Assembly: GCA_016946835.1 (NCBI GenBank) | Contig: JACVTC010000183.1 | Location: forward strand, 193,501-257,500 | Direction: 5' to 3' | Length of the DNA: 64,000 bases | DNA from: Neocallimastix lanati (nom. inval.) | Lineage: Eukaryota; Neocallimastigomycota; Neocallimastigomycetes; Neocallimastigales; Neocallimastigaceae | In this document: positions 35,667 through 44,851 of the stretch, in pieces | How positions within the stretch are numbered: the first letter of the stretch is position 1 | Layout of the letters: each line of letters begins with the position of its first letter | The notes under the pieces: generated by a model | What the model was told of the DNA's origin: nothing | Databases searched by the model: none | What the model saw: the letters and a program-made list of their open reading frames with translations, nothing else | Made by a program: the position numbers and the translations under genes

Positions 35667-36508
35667 TGTTATGGTTCGGGTTTTATTAGAATTTTATTTA
35701 ATTATTTATTTTTAATATTTTTTCTGTCTACATTTTAATTATTGAAAAACTTCACTTATTTATACTTTTTGAAAAAAAATAAATATGTAAAGCCTTTCTA
35801 CATTTTATTATCATATTTAAAAAAAAAATATTTACTATTACTAATTACTTAAAATTTTATATTAATTTAAATTAACTAATTCATAAGTATTTTTATTTTA
35901 ATAAATTTTGTTTACATAATTTTATATTATTTTTCATATACTAAAACTAAATTATTTAATATATACGAAAAGTAACAAACAAAATTTAAAAAGATTTTAC
36001 AGAAAAATAAAGTTATTTTAATCAAGAATGTTAATATAATATTCTTATATTTTATATAAAATAAATTTAAAAACTATAATATATTTAATATTTATTATTA
36101 ATCAATTAAGATTTGATTTTATTTGTGGGGAATAAAAATATAAAATAATCAATTTAAAAATAAAATAAAATACTAAAAAGAATACAAGTTTAATATTGAT
36201 ACAATATAATAATAATATAATAATATATTTGAAAATAAAAATAAAATATTAATATTGATAATAAACACTTTAATAAAATAATAAAATTTAAGGTTAAATT
36301 ATAGATATTGATATTAATAATAAAAATATAAAATTATTGATAATATTTTAGAAACTTTTAATAAAAATATAAAAAAAAATAAATATATTTAGAAAATATT
36401 TTAGTATAGAAAATATAGTAAAGTAATATTAAGTAAAGAATAATATAATGGATTCTAAAGTAAGTTGAAATTCTAATTAATAATCCATTATATGTTCGTT
36501 CTTTACCA
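35667..36508 (-). repeat. 3' LTR of element C
   Basis: 842 bp. The polypurine tract on the element strand (GTGGGGGCATCT) directly precedes it at 36509-36520. Confidence 0.93.
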
Positions 36509-36531
36509 AGATGCCCCCACTAAGACTCAAG

Positions 36532-39500
36532 CTAATCTATAGCTGAGTTATACTTTACTATATTTTTCAAATGGACATTACGATTCATTTGAATCATAGT
36601 ATTTGGGTCCGCAAGTGTTACGGTATTAAATTGTTTTTTTATTACTTTTAAAGGACCGACAAAATAAGGTTCTAATTTAGAACGACTAAAATTTCGAACA
36701 AGAACTAAATCACCGATTCTTATGTTTTTGGAATTTTTCATGCTATTTTTTTCTTCCCTTCGATTGGCCCAATATTTACTTGCGTTCTTTACATTTTCAG
36801 CTGCTTCCATGGTCCACCTATAATGTGAGATAAATTTTTCTAAAAGAATTTCATCTGAAGATTTATTCACTCCTTGTGTAGGTCTAGCAGCAATGTCGAA
36901 AGGCTGTTGATCCTCACGACCATAAACTAATTCGAAGCTAGAATGTTTGGTTACAGAATTCTTTGTAGTTCTAAGGGCCCACAAGGCTGAAGGTAATACC
37001 TCATCCCAGTCTTTATTTTCTTCACCAAGTAATCTCAATAATTTACCAATTTCTTTATTCCTATTTTCAACCAATCCATTACTTTCTGGGTGATAGGTAG
37101 TGGTAAATTTTACGTAAACATCATATAAGTCCAGGAATATTTTAGTCATATCCGATGCGAATTGAACGCCATTATCCGTTGTAATGACTTGAGGAACTCC
37201 ATGTCTAGCGAAAACATTTATTAAAAACTTAATAATGTCCTTAGATGTAATATTTTCAGTAGGTTCAGCCTCCACCCACTTTGTGAAATAATCCACCGCA
37301 ACAATGATATATTGGTTTTTATTACCAGTTTTTATTAAGGGACCAATAATATCAAGTCCAAGATGAGTAAAAGGGCCTTCAACTTCTGTTGGAATGTTTT
37401 CGGTTGGTTCTGGATATGGCTGAGGGCGATTTAACTGACATTTTTCGCATTTTGAAATTATCCGTTTTATATCGTTGACCATATCATTCCAGTAGTAACT
37501 TTTTCTAAGTCTTTGATATGTTTTATAATAACCTTCATGGCCAACATGATGTGCTTCGAGAATTAATTTTAGTTTTTCATTTGTTTCGGTAACAAGTTTT
37601 CTATAATTATTTCCATCTATAAAATAATCTATACCATCAATCTTTGTAAATTTTTCTTCAATAAATTCTTTAATTACTTTAGAAAGTGAATCATTTTCAT
37701 CATCTTTATTCGTTTTTATAGCTAATACCTTTTGTTCCTTATCGTTCTTCATTCTAGATAAAGCGTCGGCTACTACATTCTTTTTACCTTGCTCATAGCG
37801 AATATCCACTTTTAGCATACTTGCAGTCAAACACCATCTTGTTTGTCGTGCATTATTCGGTTCCTTATTATTAAATAAACCTAGTAGAGGTTTGTGATCT
37901 GTAAAAACTATGGTTCTAAAGGGGCTTCCCATAATATAAGGTTTTAATTTAGTAATACAATAATATAAAGCCGTTCCTTCCAAATCGGTTATTCCATAAT
38001 TCTTTTCTGCTTTGGTTAAGCTACGGCTAATGAAATGAATCGGGTGTTCTATTTCCGATTCGTCTTTCTGCAATAAAACTCCACCAATACCTTCATATGA
38101 TGCATCTGTTCGAATAATGAATTCTTTGGAAAAATCAGGATATTTTAAAATAGGAGCATTAATTAATTTTTCTTTTAATTTGGTAAAACTTTGTTTTTGT
38201 TCATTATTCCATTTATATTTTACGCCTTTTCTTAATAGCTTACAAAGAGGAGCTGAGGTTTGAGCATATTCATTTATAAAGTTCCTATAATATCCTACAG
38301 CACCTAAGAATGATCTTAACTCATGTATATTCGTGGGTTCTTTCCAGGCTTTAATTGCTTCAATTTTACTATTTTGAGGACTAAGACCCTTAGTAGAAAT
38401 CTTGTGACCAAGAACTTCAACTTCCGTTTGCATAAAGTGACATTTTTCAATATTAATTTTTAATTTATGTTCCTTGAAGATTGCTAATACTTGTTTTATG
38501 TGTTGGATATGTTCTTCGACAGTTTTTGAATATATAAGTATATCATCAATAAAGTTGAAAACACATTTTCCAATTAAAGGAAATAAAATTCTATTCATTT
38601 CCCGTTGGAAGGTAGCCGGAGCTCCAGTTAATCCAAAAGGCATAACTTTGAATTGGTAGTTGCCAAATTTGGTTGTAAAACTGGTTATTTCAACACTTTC
38701 TTCGTCCATTAGGATTTGATGGTAACCTGAGTATAGATCCATAGTAGTAAAGATTTTGGCACCATCTAGACTGTCAAATATCTCGTCAATATAAGGAAGG
38801 GCATAAGAGTCTTTTTCGGTTAGATCATTCACCTTGCGGTAGTCCACACACAATCTCCATTTTCCATTAGCCTTTGGGACCACAACAACAGGTGAAGACC
38901 ATTCTGAATATGATGGTACAACTAGCTTTTTCTTAATAAGTTTAATTAGTTCTTCTTTAATAATATCAGATTTAAATTTGGTTACTCTGTAACATCTTTG
39001 TTTAACAGGTTTTGCGTTCGCTTTCAAGTTAATTTTATGAGGGGCCAAGTCTGACGGTGTTAATTCTTCAGAAGATGTCGCTATAATGTCCAAGTTTTCT
39101 TCAAGTAATTTTACTATTACATCTTTATAATCTTTACAAAGGCTTGCTAAAAATTTTTCATCATGGATATACTCTTGAGGAGATAGACCTTCAAGTTTCT
39201 TTAATTCATTAGTTGTGTCTTCATCTTCAAGTATTTTCCTTACTATACATACTAATTTTTCTTCTTCTTGGAAATTATTATTAATAGGAGCTATAACGTC
39301 GATTAGTCCTTGAGAATTAAATTGACATAAACTATATCTTATAGGATGGATAAAAAGATTGTGTTCTACTTGAGTTTGAAAATTAATCAACAAATCATAA
39401 AATGGGTCATCATCATCAATTATTCGAAAATCTACTATCATTTTATAATCATTAATCTTAACAGGTATTCGTACAATGATTCCTTCCGAATACTCATCAT

Positions 39501-40650
39501 TCTTAGTCGCTAAACGTATCCTTCCACGACTAATACCTACTTCTTCATAATTTCCAGGTAATTTCTCATAAAATTTTTTTGTGATAACATTGAGATTGCT
39601 ACAAGAATCAATTATTGCTTTACCAGGAATTTCATCTACTGTTACATCAACCATGGCAATATCTTCTTCTGAGGTTTCCTTACTTTTGCTAATATAAGAG
39701 TGATCAATATTATTTACCAAGGTAGCAGCAGCAATAGTATTGTTTAATGCACCTATTATTTTCTTTTCAGGTTTTTCTAATTTTAATCCTTGACTTACTT
39801 GACTTCTGACTTTTGGAGAGACATTGAGGAGCTGACCGAAACTAATATTACACTTGGTTTCATTCAAATCTTGTAAAACATTATATTCTTCCTGATCCTT
39901 ACACATCTTGATGTTCCTAAGCGTTCTACTAATTGTTGCTTTTTCTTTAGGCTCTTGAAAATCTATGAGCTTCTGTAATGTAATATTCTCATGACCTTCG
40001 TCATTAAGCTTTTCAGGAACTTCAATAACTTCCATTTCATTGATTTGTTTTGTTTTAATAATTTTATCGTTTTCATTATCAATTAATTTATTTAATCGTT
40101 GATGCATTTTATCACTAGTAGTACTGATGCTATTTCTTTGTTTTGAAGAATCCAGACTTTGCTTTTCTCTTATAGTAATATTATCCTCCCTTTCCTTCCT
40201 TTTTCCCTTGTTATTTCCAAAGTTAGCTCTTTCTTTATTCCGAATTTGTTTTTCTTTGGCTTTCTCAATATTTATATTAGGCTGCGCCATTATCGAAGGA
40301 TGTAGTTGATTTTTATTTTTAACAATTATTCTATTTTCTATTTCCTTCTCTTTTATCTTTCTTATTGCAGGAGTTGTTATAGGGGTAGGATTATCTTTGA
40401 GACTTTTACGTTGTCTCTTTTCATTATTTTCACTAGTTTCATCGTTAGTCGTCAACTTCCTTTTTGTCGCACTAACTATAAATTCTACATCATTCTCATT
40501 ATCGGATTCTTTGTGAGTTTCATTAGTATAGGAAGCATCTTCTTTTTCTTCCTTATTATAATCATTTGTACTACTAGGAATGGATTTGTATTGTAATGAA
40601 GCTATTTTATTTTTATAGGGAGTGCTTCCTCTCCCTTTTAGTGGTTTAAA
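36532..40650 (-). CDS. Pol of gypsy element C (expressed as Gag-Pol by -1 frameshift)
   Basis: 1372 codons in the -1 frame, open exactly from the slippery site at 40650 to the stop at 36532; there is no early ATG of its own. It has a long Lys/Glu-rich N-terminal region, then a protease-like segment KAIIDSCSNLNVIT (~347) with DSC where D-S/T-G is expected. Then RT (WSSPVVVVPKANGKWRLCVD; FIDD box ~702), RNase H (RTDASYEGIGG ~850), integrase zinc region (HHVGHEG ~1035; CEKCQ), and catalytic acids in GLDIIGPL, TDNGVQF and NGLVENRN (~1100-1192). It ends in a basic region (LVRNFSRSKLEPYFVGPL) with no chromodomain, which separates it from elements A and B. No internal stops. Confidence 0.93.
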   Translation of the reverse strand, partial: FKPLKGRGSTPYKNKIASLQYKSIPSSTNDYNKEEKEDASYTNETHKESDNENDVEFIVSATKRKLTTNDETSENNEKRQRKSLKDNPTPITTPAIRKIKEKEIENRIIVKNKNQLHPSIMAQPNINIEKAKEKQIRNKERANFGNNKGKRKEREDNITIREKQSLDSSKQRNSISTTSDKMHQRLNKLIDNENDKIIKTKQINEMEVIEVPEKLNDEGHENITLQKLIDFQEPKEKATISRTLRNIKMCKDQEEYNVLQDLNETKCNISFGQLLNVSPKVRSQVSQGLKLEKPEKKIIGALNNTIAAATLVNNIDHSYISKSKETSEEDIAMVDVTVDEIPGKAIIDSCSNLNVITKKFYEKLPGNYEEVGISRGRIRLATKNDEYSEGIIVRIPVKINDYKMIVDFRIIDDDDPFYDLLINFQTQVEHNLFIHPIRYSLCQFNSQGLIDVIAPINNNFQEEEKLVCIVRKILEDEDTTNELKKLEGLSPQEYIHDEKFLASLCKDYKDVIVKLLEENLDIIATSSEELTPSDLAPHKINLKANAKPVKQRCYRVTKFKSDIIKEELIKLIKKKLVVPSYSEWSSPVVVVPKANGKWRLCVDYRKVNDLTEKDSYALPYIDEIFDSLDGAKIFTTMDLYSGYHQILMDEESVEITSFTTKFGNYQFKVMPFGLTGAPATFQREMNRILFPLIGKCVFNFIDDILIYSKTVEEHIQHIKQVLAIFKEHKLKINIEKCHFMQTEVEVLGHKISTKGLSPQNSKIEAIKAWKEPTNIHELRSFLGAVGYYRNFINEYAQTSAPLCKLLRKGVKYKWNNEQKQSFTKLKEKLINAPILKYPDFSKEFIIRTDASYEGIGGVLLQKDESEIEHPIHFISRSLTKAEKNYGITDLEGTALYYCITKLKPYIMGSPFRTIVFTDHKPLLGLFNNKEPNNARQTRWCLTASMLKVDIRYEQGKKNVVADALSRMKNDKEQKVLAIKTNKDDENDSLSKVIKEFIEEKFTKIDGIDYFIDGNNYRKLVTETNEKLKLILEAHHVGHEGYYKTYQRLRKSYYWNDMVNDIKRIISKCEKCQLNRPQPYPEPTENIPTEVEGPFTHLGLDIIGPLIKTGNKNQYIIVAVDYFTKWVEAEPTENITSKDIIKFLINVFARHGVPQVITTDNGVQFASDMTKIFLDLYDVYVKFTTTYHPESNGLVENRNKEIGKLLRLLGEENKDWDEVLPSALWALRTTKNSVTKHSSFELVYGREDQQPFDIAARPTQGVNKSSDEILLEKFISHYRWTMEAAENVKNASKYWANRREEKNSMKNSKNIRIGDLVLVRNFSRSKLEPYFVGPLKVIKKQFNTVTLADPNTMIQMNRNVHLKNIVKYNSAID
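40617..40650 (-). promoter_or_regulatory. Programmed -1 ribosomal frameshift signal (T TTA AAC plus stem-loop)
   Basis: In the gag frame the codons TCT TTA AAC CAC TAA place the heptamer T TTA AAC (40650-40644), a canonical X XXY YYZ slippery site, one codon before the gag stop (40640-40638). After a 7-nt spacer comes a stem AGGGAG/CTCCCT (40636-40631 with 40622-40617) with an 8-nt loop. Slipping back one base enters the pol frame precisely. This is the classical arrangement of -1 frameshifting in retroelements. Confidence 0.85.
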
Positions 40651-41531
40651 GATTTTCCACTATATAACCGTTTCTTATTTTCTTGAATAATTGCATTTAA
40701 CTTAGGACAATTATACTGCAAATGTCCTGGATCGCTACAATAAAAACAGGCTTTAATGGTAAGATTTTTCATTTTTTTTGTTAAGTCCTCCAATTCGTAA
40801 TCTTTATTTCTTTTTGGGCTTCTAACTTCATAATTCTCTCTTACTACCTTTCTGTTGTTTTGATAATTATTCCTGATATTTATTCTTGGGTTGACAATTT
40901 CAGTTGAGTACTCTTTTGAGGGTCTCAAATTCATTACTCTATCAACTTTTTCGGCAATGTCAAACGCCCGATTTAAAGAAATGTCATCCTTAAGGGAGAC
41001 CTTTTTCCAAGCTTCTTCATTGTTCCTAAGAGCATCAATATAATCGAGAACACTGACTCGCTTCTTTCTTTTCTTATCTAATTTCAAATATATGGATCGG
41101 AAACGAGTATTAAAGTCTTTTACTCGCTCATTTCTTTTAATTCTTAAAGCACGGAGCTCACGAAGTAACATATTCTGGTCTTCTTTAAGACCATAAAAAG
41201 TTTCTATTGCTTCTACAATTTCCTTTAAGGAAGGATATTCATCTTTTTTCTTTTCTTCTGAATCAGATTCTTCTTCTTCTTCGTCCTCACTTTCTGATTC
41301 AGAATCGGTACTGTAACTTTCAATTAAATCCTGGATAACTTCGCGAGGCTCTCCAGTAGACGTGAGTAAGCAGGCGGTAAAAATCTTTTTGGGATCAGTA
41401 ACTTCCTCAAGTTTTATCCATAATCGGATTTCTGATTCCCAAGATTTAATATCGAGATTTTCCTTTGAAATTTTCTCGATATCTTTTAATTCCTTTTTTA
41501 ATTCTTTAAAATTGATTTTATTTTCAGCCAT
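40638..41531 (-). CDS. Gag of gypsy element C
   Basis: 297 residues from the ATG at 41531 (MAENKINFKELKK); the frame is open upstream to 41570 but MAEN has the better position after the leader. Retrotransposon Gag domain (SWESEIRLWIKLEEV; LRELRALRIKRNERVKDFNTRF), an acidic Glu/Asp/Ser block (~80-100) and a C-terminal CCHC knuckle CFYCSDPGHLQYNC (~265). It makes the capsid and binds genomic RNA. The stop sits inside the frameshift signal, so most product is Gag and a fraction is Gag-Pol. Confidence 0.92.
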   Translation of the reverse strand: MAENKINFKELKKELKDIEKISKENLDIKSWESEIRLWIKLEEVTDPKKIFTACLLTSTGEPREVIQDLIESYSTDSESESEDEEEEESDSEEKKKDEYPSLKEIVEAIETFYGLKEDQNMLLRELRALRIKRNERVKDFNTRFRSIYLKLDKKRKKRVSVLDYIDALRNNEEAWKKVSLKDDISLNRAFDIAEKVDRVMNLRPSKEYSTEIVNPRINIRNNYQNNRKVVRENYEVRSPKRNKDYELEDLTKKMKNLTIKACFYCSDPGHLQYNCPKLNAIIQENKKRLYSGKSLNH

Positions 41532-42787
41532 TTGAAAATTTAAAAATGGTATTAATGCTATGATATCCAATTTAAAAATATGTTTACTTTAAAAATATAT
41601 TTAATAACAAAAAAAAAAAATAAATTTATCTTTGTTTTATAATAATATAATTATGGACTCAGAAAACCCTCTGACAATCCAATTCTTTATTCCAATAATA
41701 ATTCAGACTCAGAATCTCTCTCTGAAAATCTGATAAATTAATTCAGACTCGAAAACACCCTTCGAAAATCTGAAACTAAAAAAAAAAAATAAATTCAGAC
41801 TCAAAAACGCAATTTGAAAATCTGAAGCTTTTTATTATGAATTTTAATGTTTATTATATTCTCTTAAGCATTAATACACAAAATATGTATATCTTAATCT
41901 TTTTTTTTTTTTTTAAATTTATTTGTAGTAATAACTTCTTTATTTAATTTTATTTAATATATTTATTTCCTTTATTAAAATAATTAATATAACATAAAGC
42001 AAATTGTATAAATACTTAAATAATAATAATAATGTATATTTATTTTTATTTTTATTTCTTTTTTTGTATATATTTATTATTCTATTAATTCTTTGTTATA
42101 ACATTTAATGAAATATTAAATAAAAAGTTAAAATACAAGCCAAACTATATAGTGTTGAACCATCAAATATATAGCTTGTTAACCCTTCTTACAATAAGTC
42201 CCCTTAGCTCTTTATTGATAAGTTGATAATGTCGATTGTTAATTATTAAGAAACTTAATAAAAAGAAGGTAGCAATATTAAATTCTTTTTAATTTGGCTA
42301 ACTTATTGTTAGTAATAAAGAAGATAATAACGTATCCTTCCCAGTATCAACAAGATCAAAACAATAAAGTATTATGTGTGGGTGTTCAACTATCCCGCGT
42401 AGAGAGTTGTAAGACAGCTTATTTATATTTTTCTTTTTAATTAAAATTTAATTAATTATATAACGAATAATAGAAAATTTAACACAAAAAAAAAAATTTC
42501 AATTATAAAAATTTCGAAAAAAAAAAATTTAATTATATAAAATCATAAAAATAATAATAATAATCTAATTTTATATATTCTATATATATATTGTACATGT
42601 ATATATTAAAAAAAAATAAAATAAACTGATAAACATAAAAAAAATTACAATTTATTATTTAGAATTATTAATATAAAAAAAAAATTTATTTATAAAATTT
42701 ATTCTTATTTAAAAAAAAAATTAAAAATTTGTACTACAAAAAAAAAAAAATTTTTTTGCTTATTATTTTAATATTTATCATTAATTA

Positions 42788-42839
<52 letters not shown>

Positions 42840-42880
42840 TATATAAATCTATATCTATGATAATACTATTGGTTAAAAAA

Positions 42881-42932
<52 letters not shown>

Positions 42933-43513
42933 TTGTTCTACACTAAAGAAAAATTTAATTTATTATTTATTAAAAAAAAATTTATTAATGAAATATTTAT
43001 TATTTTAATAAAAGGAAAAAAAAAATATATATATATTTTTATTTTATTGCAAAAATAATAATAATAATAATAATAATAATAGGCGAACAAATTTATAAAA
43101 GCCTAAAATAAAAATAAAAAAACACTATATATTTTAACGTCACTTCGCAAGAATGACCAGGGTTTTATCAGGGATCGAACCTGACCCACCTCTTATTTTC
43201 TGCGCGAGTGAACAAACTATCACCTGTTGAAGTGTGTAGTTGCCTTCAGCGTGAAGGTTTTATAGTTCTAGGGCGTATTTGCCTAATTGTCAAGGATTTG
43301 TTCCTTGAGATACTCGCGTTTACAATCTACAAAACCTTGCAAAATTGTAAATAAGAGTTTATGAAATTAATATCCTGCAAGCTAACACTGTCTTACTCGA
43401 ATATTAACTTCGTAAATTTGTTAACTTTTTATTATTTTTTTTTTTTTTATTATTATTTTTTATTTTATAATCTATAATTAAATAAAGTTACTACAAAAAC
43501 TAAAGTTTTCCAA

Positions 43514-43602
<89 letters not shown>

Positions 43603-43889
43603 TATTATAACTTTTATTATTATTAATATTAATATTAAATTATTAATTATTATTATTTAACAAAACTTATGGATAATCTGATAGTATACCCTGTCTGACG
43701 TGCAGCTTGCCTCTTCACGGCGTCATGCCACGCGGGTACCACGGCTACTGTATTCAATATAAAATACAGCAGTCCAGAGCCTACTAGCCCAATTACTATG
43801 TAGGTTAAACTTAGCCCGGAAATCTATATCCAAGGCTTTGTTAAATAATTTAATTAATAAATAATATTAAATTTTATTTTTCTAATATT
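41532..43889 (-). other. Long 5' leader of element C
   Basis: 2.36 kb of untranslated DNA alternating homopolymer tracts (T-runs at 42789-42835, 42884-42926, 43516-43600) with three GC-richer islands: 42130-42415, 43100-43410 and 43670-43850. The middle island contains, on the element strand, GGTTCGATCCC (about 43182-43172), a B-box match. A set of three 34-nt hairpin repeats lies nearest gag. The GC islands are the only places where stable RNA structure is likely and could serve packaging or translation initiation. Confidence 0.65.
41701..41826 (-). repeat. Three 34-nt hairpin repeats in element C leader
   Basis: Units at 41701-41734, 41741-41774 and 41793-41826, each ATTCAGACTC - 13 variable nt - GAAAATCTGA(A/T). 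The conserved arms contain TCAGA and TCTGA, which pair; the variable part lies in the loop. A fourth decayed unit is near 41654-41680. Confidence 0.85.
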
Positions 43890-43906
43890 CCCCGATATCT
43901 CCACCA
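43890..43906 (-). other. Primer-binding site of element C
   Basis: The plus strand reads CCCCGATATCTCCACCA, a tRNA-like 3' end with CCA, separated by 7 nt (TAAATTA) from the LTR edge at 43914. On the element strand it begins TGG. The implied acceptor stem (GGAGATA/TATCTCC) is not one I can assign. It is clearly not the neighbouring tRNA-Cys, whose 3' end is ACGCCCCT. Confidence 0.8.
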
Positions 43907-43913
43907 TAAATTA

Positions 43914-44755
43914 TGTTATGGTTCGGGTTTTATTAGAATTTTATTTAATTATTTATTTTTAATATTTTTTCTGTCTACATTTTAATTATTGAAAAACTTC
44001 ACTTATTTATACTTTTTGAAAAAAAATAAATATGTAAAGCCTTTCTACATTTTATTATCATATTTAAAAAAAAAATATTTACTATTACTAATTACTTAAA
44101 ATTTTATATTAATTTAAATTAACTAATTCATAAGTATTTTTATTTTAATAAATTTTGTTTACATAATTTTATATTATTTTTCATATACTAAAACTAAATT
44201 ATTTAATATATACGAAAAGTAACAAACAAAATTTAAAAAGATTTTACAGAAAAATAAAGTTATTTTAATCAAGAATGTTAATATAATATTCTTATATTTT
44301 ATATAAAATAAATTTAAAAACTATAATATATTTAATATTTATTATTAATCAATTAAGATTTGATTTTATTTGTGGGGAATAAAAATATAAAATAATCAAT
44401 TTAAAAATAAAATAAAATACTAAAAAGAATACAAGTTTAATATTGATACAATATAATAATAATATAATAATATATTTGAAAATAAAAATAAAATATTAAT
44501 ATTGATAATAAACACTTTAATAAAATAATAAAATTTAAGGTTAAATTATAGATATTGATATTAATAATAAAAATATAAAATTATTGATAATATTTTAGAA
44601 ACTTTTAATAAAAATATAAAAAAAAATAAATATATTTAGAAAATATTTTAGTATAGAAAATATAGTAAAGTAATATTAAGTAAAGAATAATATAATGGAT
44701 TCTAAAGTAAGTTGAAATTCTAATTAATAATCCATTATATGTTCGTTCTTTACCA
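43914..44755 (-). repeat. 5' LTR of element C
   Basis: 842 bp, partner of 35667-36508. Its outer end is 14 bp before the tRNA-Cys gene, including the 4-bp TSD. Confidence 0.93.
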
Positions 44756-44769
44756 ACAAACACCAAGAT

Positions 44770-44841
44770 GGGGTGTTAGCTCAGCGGTAGAGCAATTGAC
44801 TGCAGATCAATAGGTCTTCGGTTCAAATCCGGAACGCCCCT
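44770..44841 (+). tRNA. tRNA-Cys (GCA), intronless
   Basis: 72 nt. Acceptor GGGGTGT pairs with ACGCCCC and the discriminator is T (U73), an identity element of tRNA-Cys. D arm TTAGCTCAGCGGTAGAGCA includes the A box. Anticodon arm ATTGA-CTGCAGA-TCAAT gives anticodon GCA. T arm TTCGG-TTCAAAT-CCGGA includes the B box. A T5 run at 44847-44851 is the Pol III terminator. It sits immediately beyond the LTR of element C, pointing away from it. Confidence 0.97.
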
Positions 44842-44851
44842 ATGACTTTTT

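Larger units (their letters stand above)
35667..44755 (-). mobile_element. Ty3/gypsy element C, tRNA-proximal, -1 frameshift type
   Basis: LTRs at 35667-36508 and 43914-44755 are both 842 bp, TG...CA ended (TGGTAAAG...CCATAACA on minus) and identical wherever compared. A 4-bp direct repeat ACAA flanks the element (35663-35666 and 44756-44759). The right edge lies about 10 bp from the 5' end of a tRNA-Cys gene that points away from it. Gag and pol are separate frames joined by a predicted -1 shift. The leader is long (2.4 kb). No chromodomain. Probably recent and intact. Confidence 0.93.

Noticed and set aside
35660-35670. 5-bp target duplication for element C
   Set aside because: Only a 4-bp match (ACAA) is consistent with TG..CA LTR ends; five bases do not match.
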